Below are positions 6,192-10,041 of a stretch of 10,041 nucleotides of DNA, one piece after another. How positions within the stretch are numbered: the stretch's first letter is position 1; every line of letters begins with the position of its first letter. The position numbers and the translations under genes were made by a program. This stretch comes from Clostridia bacterium (GTDB lineage Bacteria > Bacillota > Clostridia > Oscillospirales > CAG-382), in the NCBI GenBank assembly GCA_017613815.1, contig JAGADB010000176.1:1-10041 (forward strand), given 5' to 3'. The notes beneath the pieces are model-generated. The model ran no database searches and was not told the origin of the DNA. It saw only the letters and a list, made by a program, of their open reading frames with translations.

Positions 6192-7025
6192 TTATTTATC
6201 GTTTCTTCTCTTTACGATGAATTTGTTTGTGCGGGCTTTCTTATCGCGCGTCTTATATCCCATTGTGGGTTTGCCCCAAGGCGTTACGGGTGTCGGACGT
6301 CCGATAGGCGATTTGCCTTCGCCGCCGCCGTGCGGGTGGTCGCACGGGTTCATTACCGAACCTCTTACCGTCGGTCTTATGCCGAGATGTCTTGTCTTGC
6401 CGGCTTTTCCGAGGTTGATGTTTTCGTGCTCGAGATTTCCTACCTGACCGATCGTCGCCTTGCAGTCAAGTCTTATCATTCTCACTTCACCCGAGGGAAG
6501 TCTTATCTGCGATATGCCGTTTTCCTTTGCCATAAGCTGTGCCGCCGCTCCGGCGCTGCGAACGAGCTGTCCGCCCTTGCCGGGATACAGTTCTATGTTA
6601 TGGATAAGCGTACCTACCGGTATTTCGCTTATGGGAAGCACGTTGCCCGGCTTGATGTCGGCTTTTGCGCTGTTGATTACAACGTCTCCGACGTTAAGTC
6701 CGACAGGCGCTATGCTGTAGGTCTTTTCGCCCGTCTCGTACTGCATGAGTGCGATGTAGGCCGTTCTGTTGGGGTCGTATTCTATTGAAAGTACTTTTGC
6801 GGGGACGTCCTGAATATTTTTTCTGAAGTCCATTACTCTGTACTTTATTCTGTTTCCGCCGCCGTGATGACGAACGGTAATCTTACCTGTATTATTACGT
6901 CCGGCATGCTTTTTCAGCACCTTAACCAGACTTTTTTCGGGTTTCGACTTCGTTATTTCGTCAAAGCCGGGAACCGTCATCTGTCTTCTTGCCGGAGTAG
7001 TAGGTTTAAACGTTTTTACTGCCAT
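6192..7025 (-). CDS. rplB: 50S ribosomal protein L2 (uL2)
   Basis: 277-residue L2, one of the most conserved large-subunit proteins, needed for subunit association and peptidyl-transferase activity. The N-terminal OB-like RNA-binding domain includes GRNNTGKITVRHHGGGNR (about residues 42-59). The C-terminal part has NPCDHPHGGGEGKSPIGRP, with the key histidines at 230 and 232, then TPWGKPTMGYKTR. The ATG at 7025 has only a weak TGGAG ribosome-binding site compared with its neighbours. A bulged hairpin lies just upstream, so its translation may depend more on context. Confidence 0.99.
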   Translation of the reverse strand: MAVKTFKPTTPARRQMTVPGFDEITKSKPEKSLVKVLKKHAGRNNTGKITVRHHGGGNRIKYRVMDFRKNIQDVPAKVLSIEYDPNRTAYIALMQYETGEKTYSIAPVGLNVGDVVINSAKADIKPGNVLPISEIPVGTLIHNIELYPGKGGQLVRSAGAAAQLMAKENGISQIRLPSGEVRMIRLDCKATIGQVGNLEHENINLGKAGKTRHLGIRPTVRGSVMNPCDHPHGGGEGKSPIGRPTPVTPWGKPTMGYKTRDKKARTNKFIVKRRNDK

Positions 7026-7040
7026 AATTACTCCATTTCC

Positions 7041-7062
7041 CGGAATCCGTTTCGGATTGCCG
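7041..7062 (-). other. bulged hairpin upstream of rplB
   Basis: AATCCG and CGGATT (7044-7049 and 7053-7058) form a perfect 6-bp stem with a 3-nt loop, extended by CGG/CCG past a one-base bulge. It sits in the 55-nt rplW-rplB gap about 6 nt before the weak rplB ribosome-binding site. There is no T-run on the transcribed strand. Confidence 0.45.
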
Positions 7063-7080
7063 TGTATATTGTGTATTAAA

Positions 7081-7374
7081 TTACATCATACTGTCGAAGA
7101 ACTCTATAGTCTTTGAATCGGGTTTAAGCGTTACTATCGCTTTTTTCCATTCGGAAGTCCTGCCGAGGTGGTAACCGACTCTCTTTTCCTTGCTCTTTAC
7201 GCTTATCGTATTTACCTTGTCGACCTTTACCTTGAAGATTTCCTCAACCGCCTTTTTGATTTCTATCTTATTGGCGTCCGAAGCAACTTCGAAAGTATAC
7301 TTCTTGTCTGCGAGTCTTGACATACTTGCTTCTGTGATAATCGGACGGATTATTACGTCATGTGCGGTTTTCAT
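7081..7374 (-). CDS. rplW: 50S ribosomal protein L23 (uL23)
   Basis: 97-residue L23, at the exit of the polypeptide tunnel, where trigger factor and signal recognition particle dock. It starts MKTAHDVIIRPIITEAS, shows KYTFEVASDANKIEIKKAVEE cut across about residues 25-45, and ends with GRTSEWKKAIVTLKPDSKTI. The start ATG overlaps the rplD stop codon by one base (TAATG), and the GGAGG ribosome-binding site is inside the last codons of rplD. This is a typical arrangement for coupled translation that keeps L4 and L23 in step. Confidence 0.98.
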   Translation of the reverse strand: MKTAHDVIIRPIITEASMSRLADKKYTFEVASDANKIEIKKAVEEIFKVKVDKVNTISVKSKEKRVGYHLGRTSEWKKAIVTLKPDSKTIEFFDSMM

Positions 7375-7997
7375 TATGCGTATACCTCCTCGATTACTGA
7401 TACGGCGTCCTTAGCTACAACGAACATATCGCAGTTGAGTATGTCGTAAACGTTAAGTGTGCCGGGAGTTGCGGTCTTTACGCCGGGTATGTTGGACGCG
7501 GATTCCGCAACGAATTTATCTGATTCTGCAGTAACTATGAGCGCCTTTTTCTCTGCGCCTATGCCTTTAAGCATATTTACGATGGTCTTTGTCTTGAATT
7601 CGTCCATTTTAAGATCTTCGATAACGGCCATTTCGTTATCCGCCACCTTTGAGCTGAGCGCCGACTTCATGGCTATTCTCTTTACCTTCTTATTTATGGA
7701 CACTCTCCACGAACGGGGCTTGGGGCCGAACGCGATTCCGCCGTGCGTCCACTGAGGCGAACGTGTGGAACCCTGTCTTGCTCTGCCGGTGCCCTTCTGT
7801 CTCCACGGCTTTATTCCGCCGCCGGAAACTTCCGCGCGTGTTTTGGTACTCTGCGTACCCTGTCTTTGATTCAACAGATATGCTCTGACAACGCTGTGGA
7901 GGACGGGTTCATTTACTTCGCATCCGAATACTTCGGCTTTAAGTTCAATTTCGCCCTTCTTGTTGCCTGCCATATCGAATAATGCAACGTTTGGCAT
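7374..7997 (-). CDS. rplD: 50S ribosomal protein L4 (uL4)
   Basis: 207-residue L4. The extended loop that reaches the exit tunnel is intact: KPWRQKGTGRARQGS at residues 63-77, followed by SPQWTHGGIAFGPKPR. This loop is where macrolide-resistance changes occur in other bacteria; none is evident. In Escherichia coli L4 also represses the whole S10 operon through the mRNA leader, by attenuation and translational control. This makes it the first candidate ligand for the leader found here upstream of rpsJ, though that is inference. The ATG at 7997 follows AAGGAGG, 17 nt after rplC. Confidence 0.98.
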   Translation of the reverse strand: MPNVALFDMAGNKKGEIELKAEVFGCEVNEPVLHSVVRAYLLNQRQGTQSTKTRAEVSGGGIKPWRQKGTGRARQGSTRSPQWTHGGIAFGPKPRSWRVSINKKVKRIAMKSALSSKVADNEMAVIEDLKMDEFKTKTIVNMLKGIGAEKKALIVTAESDKFVAESASNIPGVKTATPGTLNVYDILNCDMFVVAKDAVSVIEEVYA

Positions 7998-8014
7998 TTG
8001 TCTTCCTCCTTCGC

Positions 8015-8644
8015 TTATTTAACGGTTGAGCGAATGAACACTATACCGCCTTTTGCGCCGGGAACTGCTCCCTTTACTGCGATAAGGTTCTTCTCAACGT
8101 CGATTTTTACTACGTTCAGGTTGAGCATTGTTACCTGCTCGTTACCGTACTGTCCCGCCATCTTCTTGTTCTTGTATATTCTGGAAGGCGAGGAGTTTGC
8201 TCCCATAGAGCCTGCCTGACGGTGTACCGGACCGGTACCGTGCGTCATTCTGAGTCTGTGGCTGCCCCAGCGCTTGATTACGCCGGAATATCCGCGGCCT
8301 TTTGTGAGACCCGTTACGTCTACGTTTTCACCCGCTTCGAACACGTCCGCTTTTATCTCGTCGCCTACGTTCATATTTTCGGCGTCGTCGAGCTTGAACT
8401 CTTTGAGATACTTTTTAAGCGTGAGGTTTGCTTTTGCAAACTGTCCCTTTGCGGGTTTGGTGAGCTTTCTTTCGGCTACGTCGGAAAATCCGAGCTTTAC
8501 TGCCGAGTATCCGTCGTTTTCAACGGTTTTCTTCTGTACTACGATGCAAGGACCGGCTTCAATGACTGTTACGGGGATTATGTTTCCGTTTTCGTCGAAA
8601 ACCTGCGTCATGCCGAGTTTCTTTCCTATTATACCTTTTTTCAT
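8015..8644 (-). CDS. rplC: 50S ribosomal protein L3 (uL3)
   Basis: 209-residue L3, an early assembly protein that reaches toward the peptidyl-transferase centre. It starts MKKGIIGKKLGMTQVFDENG. The long internal loop shows GLTKGRGYSGVIKRWG (about residues 112-127) and THGTGPVHRQAGSMGA, the region where oxazolidinone and pleuromutilin resistance changes map in other bacteria. The ATG at 8644 follows AAGGAGG. The 107-nt gap to rpsJ is the largest inside the operon and is packed with inverted repeats, suggesting post-transcriptional separation of rpsJ from rplC. Confidence 0.98.
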   Translation of the reverse strand: MKKGIIGKKLGMTQVFDENGNIIPVTVIEAGPCIVVQKKTVENDGYSAVKLGFSDVAERKLTKPAKGQFAKANLTLKKYLKEFKLDDAENMNVGDEIKADVFEAGENVDVTGLTKGRGYSGVIKRWGSHRLRMTHGTGPVHRQAGSMGANSSPSRIYKNKKMAGQYGNEQVTMLNLNVVKIDVEKNLIAVKGAVPGAKGGIVFIRSTVK

Positions 8645-8667
8645 TTCTTTTCCTCCTTAGGTTATTG

Positions 8668-8753
8668 GTTGGCCGCGTTGGTTTACCGCTCGTGCGGCGC
8701 GGGCAACATGACCTGTTACGGTCTCATATCAATTCACAAGGTATCGGTGAATT
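8668..8753 (-). promoter_or_regulatory. structured rpsJ-rplC intercistronic RNA
   Basis: Three consecutive inverted repeats fill this gap. In transcript order they are: (1) AATTCAC against GTGAATT, 7 bp, at 8731-8737/8747-8753, overlapping the rpsJ stop codon; (2) GACC/GGTC, 4 bp, at 8710-8723; (3) a long stem in which GTTG and CCGCG (8698-8707, one C-C mismatch between them) pair with CGCGG and CAAC (8668-8677), enclosing a nested CCGC-tetraloop-GCGG hairpin (8686-8697). The last stem ends about 10 nt before the rplC ribosome-binding site. No T-run follows. A protein-binding or processing element is plausible; the ligand is unknown. Confidence 0.5.
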
Positions 8754-9063
8754 ATAATACGATTTCTGATTCTACTCCCGTCGGGAGCTCAAGGTCAACG
8801 AGCGCTTCTATTGCCTTCTGTGAGGGCTTCAGAATGTCGATGAGTCTTTTATGTGTGCGGAACTCGAACTGTTCGCGGCTGTCCTTATATTTATGAACCG
8901 CGCGAAGTATGGTTACGATTTCCTTTTCGGTCGGAAGCGGTATCGGTCCGGAAACCTTTGCGCCGTTGCGCTTTGCCGCTTCAACGATCTTTTCGGCCGC
9001 CTGATCTATGAGAGTGTGATCATACGCCTTAAGTCTTATTCTGATTTTTTCCTTTGCTGCCAT
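8752..9063 (-). CDS. rpsJ: 30S ribosomal protein S10 / NusE (uS10)
   Basis: 103-residue S10, first gene of the operon. It belongs to the head of the small subunit and, as NusE, partners NusB in transcription antitermination of rRNA operons. KIRIRLKAYDHTLIDQAAEKI at the start is cut by the family signature RNGAKVSGPIPLPTEK (about residues 32-47), and EFRTHKRLIDILKP (about 67-80) follows. The ATG at 9063 has AAAGGAGG 7 nt upstream. It is preceded by a long leader with a likely attenuator rather than by a promoter close to the gene. Confidence 0.98.
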   Translation of the reverse strand: MAAKEKIRIRLKAYDHTLIDQAAEKIVEAAKRNGAKVSGPIPLPTEKEIVTILRAVHKYKDSREQFEFRTHKRLIDILKPSQKAIEALVDLELPTGVESEIVL

Positions 9064-9441
9064 TTTTTTGCCTCCTTTAAAATTTTTGCCTTCTCAATAC
9101 CATGCCACTCCGCATAATATATATGAAGAAAACTTTAATGCGGCACAGTGAATTTTTTGAACACGCGTCCGGGTGTTTCATCGTGTTCCCGAATTAAAAA
9201 CCCGATTTTTCCCGTTTTGCAGGGAACTTCGGGCAGCCATCAATCCTTTTACGGAAAAATTCGCAAGAAATCCTTCCGGCACATATTGCGAGGCCTTCCG
9301 GCAGGTCTGCCGGCGGTTCCACGACCGATGTAAAGAAGTGATACCAATACGGTTTTATTCGCTGTCGCCCGTTTATCGGACATACTCCACGGAAATTCCC
9401 GGTATAATACCGCAACCTCCCGCTTCATCGCACATCAAGCT
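9064..9441 (-). promoter_or_regulatory. long structured leader of the S10 operon
   Basis: About 375 nt lie between the predicted transcription start (near 9441) and rpsJ. In transcript order the inverted repeats are: CGGTAT/ATACCG (9400-9412); GTCCG/CGGGC with a 5-nt loop (9367-9381); CCGGCA/TGCCGG with a tetraloop (9298-9313); TCGCAA/TTGCGA (9261-9291); a terminator-like hairpin with T-run (9196-9233); GAACACG/CGTGTTC (9159-9188); and CCGCAT/ATGCGG (9110-9143). No convincing protein start with a ribosome-binding site is present before rpsJ. Leaders bound by a ribosomal protein, L4 in Escherichia coli, control S10 operons elsewhere. I infer a similar attenuation role here; the ligand is not known. 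Confidence 0.6.
9196..9233 (-). terminator. candidate attenuator (intrinsic terminator) in S10 leader
   Basis: On the transcribed strand CCCGA (9229-9233) pairs with TCGGG (9201-9205). After a 2x3 internal loop TTCCC (9222-9226 side, read as its complement) pairs with GGGAA (9209-9213), closing an 8-nt loop. Five T residues follow directly (9196-9200), then AATT. It lies about 210 nt downstream of the predicted start and 133 nt upstream of rpsJ, so unless it is regulated it would stop transcription of the whole operon. The ascending arm can instead pair with GTTCCC/CCCGAA complements at 9185-9193. Confidence 0.6.
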
Positions 9442-9446
9442 TGACT

Positions 9447-9475
9447 ATTCTACCATTATAATTACTATTTTGCAA
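9447..9475 (-). promoter_or_regulatory. predicted sigma-A promoter of the S10 operon
   Basis: The -35 box is TTGCAA (9470-9475) and the -10 box is TAGAAT (9447-9452), separated by exactly 17 nt, with a TG dinucleotide one base upstream of the -10 (extended -10 promoter). The start would be near 9441. The region upstream of -35 is strongly AT-rich (ATAATTTACAAATAAATTT), like an UP element, as expected for a highly expressed operon. A 10-bp palindrome TCAAGCTTGA (9435-9444) covers the predicted start. Confidence 0.65.
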
Positions 9476-9490
9476 TAGTTTATGCCAAAT

Positions 9491-9509
9491 TTATTTGTAA
9501 ATTATTTGT
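9491..9509. repeat. direct repeat between divergent promoters
   Basis: TTATTTGT occurs at 9491-9498 and again at 9502-9509, an 11-bp period (about one helical turn), with similar following bases (AAA and GAA). It lies between the two divergent promoters, 16 bp from the S10 -35 box and 35 bp from the rightward -35 box. It may be only part of an AT-rich UP element or curved DNA, but tandem in-phase repeats can also be protein-binding sites. Confidence 0.3.
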
Positions 9510-9544
9510 GAACACGGCAAATTTTGGATTTTTATTCGTTTGAA

Positions 9545-9573
9545 TTGACAAAAACGGCGGTTTTTGATATAAT
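9545..9573 (+). promoter_or_regulatory. consensus sigma-A promoter of the small membrane protein gene
   Basis: TTGACA (9545-9550) and TATAAT (9568-9573) are both perfect consensus hexamers with the optimal 17-nt spacing. Transcription would start near 9580, leaving a short 5' untranslated region of about 28 nt before the ATG at 9609. The sequence predicts strong, constitutive expression unless a repressor acts. Confidence 0.88.
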
Positions 9574-9608
9574 AGAGACAAATTTCAGGTATTTTTCGGA
9601 GGGTTATT

Positions 9609-9905
9609 ATGCGCAAGTACACTTTGATTAAAATTTTATCCTACATTCCGTTCCTATTTTTAATAAGTCTGTTCGTTGAAGGCAAGGACAATCCTTCCGT
9701 GCGCTTCCACTGCGGCCAGGGCATGCTCGTAACGCTTTTGCAGATAATTCCGATGATTATCGGCTGGCTGCCGCTCGTAGGATGGATAATCTGCCTTGTT
9801 TTCGGGCTTGCGGAGCTCATTTATATGATAATAGGAATAATAAACGTCGCAAACGACAGGGACGAGGAGCTTCCGTTCATCGGAAAATACGCTTTCTACA
9901 AATAA
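9609..9905 (+). CDS. small membrane protein, DUF4870/Tic20-like
   Basis: 98-residue hydrophobic protein. Likely membrane segments are at about residues 6-23 (LIKILSYIPFLFLISLFV), 38-54 and 57-80. Between the first two lies DNPSVRFHCGQG (27-38), resembling the short polar P-x-V-R-x-H-x-x-Q-G motif of DUF4870 proteins, which are distantly related to the Tic20 family. The C-terminus is polar (NDRDEELPFIGKYAFYK). The ATG is preceded by GGAGGG at a good distance and by a perfect-consensus promoter; a strong terminator follows, so it is a single-gene transcript. The biochemical role of bacterial members is not established. The family assignment is from memory of the motif and topology. Confidence 0.8.
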   Translation: MRKYTLIKILSYIPFLFLISLFVEGKDNPSVRFHCGQGMLVTLLQIIPMIIGWLPLVGWIICLVFGLAELIYMIIGIINVANDRDEELPFIGKYAFYK

Positions 9906-9917
9906 CCGGAATAAAAC

Positions 9918-9948
9918 AAAAAACGCGGAACTTTGTTCCGCGTTTTTT
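9918..9948. terminator. bidirectional intrinsic terminator
   Basis: A perfect stem of up to 14 bp (AAAAAACGCGGAAC at 9918-9931 against its complement at 9935-9948) with a 3-nt loop. On the plus strand T6 closes the stem and further T-rich sequence follows; on the minus strand the complementary T-run also follows. It would stop both the small membrane protein transcript and the convergent minus-strand gene ending at 9973. Confidence 0.92.
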
Positions 9949-9972
9949 ATTTTTTACGCTGTTTTTGCCTGA

Positions 9973-10041
9973 TTATTGCTCTTTTTTCTTTCTGCGCAGG
10001 GTTATTGCAAGTGCAAGTGCAAGCATAACTCCGACGCCCAT
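9973..10041 (-). CDS. C-terminal end of a membrane- or wall-anchored protein (partial)
   Basis: The last 22 residues of a minus-strand gene entering from the right edge, ending in TAA at 9973-9975: a hydrophobic run (GVGVMLALALAITL) followed by a basic tail (RRKKKEQ). This hydrophobic-plus-positive ending is typical of sortase-anchored or other C-terminally membrane-anchored surface proteins in Gram-positive bacteria. The LPxTG motif, if any, would lie outside the window. The frame is open to the edge and the stop is followed by the shared terminator. The ALALA stretch comes from three tandem TGCAAG units (10006-10023, plus-strand reading). Identity unknown. Confidence 0.55.
   Translation of the reverse strand: MGVGVMLALALAITLRRKKKEQ

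Noticed and set aside
9110..9143. TATTAT/TATATT boxes close to rpsJ, inside a CCGCAT/ATGCGG inverted repeat, as a second promoter.
   Set aside because: No acceptable -35 box lies 16-18 nt upstream and there is no extended -10 TG. The upstream promoter at 9447-9475 is much better.
9313..9322. GTGGAACCGC in the leader resembles the core of the T-box riboswitch antiterminator.
   Set aside because: Only this decamer matches. No terminator with a T-run follows it closely, no recognisable Stem I or specifier loop is seen upstream, and a ribosomal-protein operon is not a usual T-box target. A covariance search would settle it.
9148..9478. Plus-strand open frames of 61 and 101 codons across the leader.
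   Set aside because: They lack ribosome-binding sites and promoters, overlap the structured leader and its promoter, and resemble no family I know.

Overview
The window is dominated by the 5' two-thirds of a bacterial S10-spc ribosomal-protein supercluster on the minus strand. It holds twenty complete ribosomal-protein genes and the start of a twenty-first. In transcription order (high to low coordinate) they are rpsJ-rplC-rplD-rplW-rplB-rpsS-rplV-rpsC-rplP-rpmC-rpsQ-rplN-rplX-rplE-rpsZ-rpsH-rplF-rplR-rpsE-rpmD-rplO(partial). The order, the small zinc-type S14, the cysteine-containing L24, near-consensus AGGAGG ribosome-binding sites before most genes and sigma-A type promoters suggest a Gram-positive Bacillota, most likely a member of the Clostridia. 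The genus cannot be named from this window.

Layout: 1-9063 is the ribosomal operon. Genes are mostly 1-21 nt apart, with one 1-nt overlap (rplD/rplW), and several ribosome-binding sites lie inside the preceding gene. Only seven gaps exceed 30 nt: rpsJ-rplC, rplW-rplB, rpsS-rplV, rplV-rpsC, rpsQ-rplN, rpsZ-rpsH and rpsH-rplF. Each contains at least one good stem-loop, usually just upstream of the next ribosome-binding site; the tighter gaps contain none that I can see.

The 545-nt stretch 9064-9608 holds no convincing gene. It contains two divergent promoters: an extended -10 promoter reading left into the ribosomal operon (9447-9475) and a perfect-consensus promoter reading right (9545-9573). 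Between the leftward promoter and rpsJ lies a leader of about 375 nt rich in inverted repeats, including a hairpin followed by a T-run that looks like an intrinsic terminator (9196-9233). The whole arrangement looks like a transcription-attenuation leader for the S10 operon. It is the most interesting part of the window.

At the right end are a small plus-strand membrane protein gene (9609-9905, DUF4870/Tic20-like), a strong bidirectional terminator (9918-9948), and the C-terminal tail of a convergent minus-strand gene that looks like a membrane or cell-wall anchor. The ribosomal genes all supply parts of the two ribosomal subunits. The membrane protein has no visible functional link to them beyond sharing the divergent promoter region.
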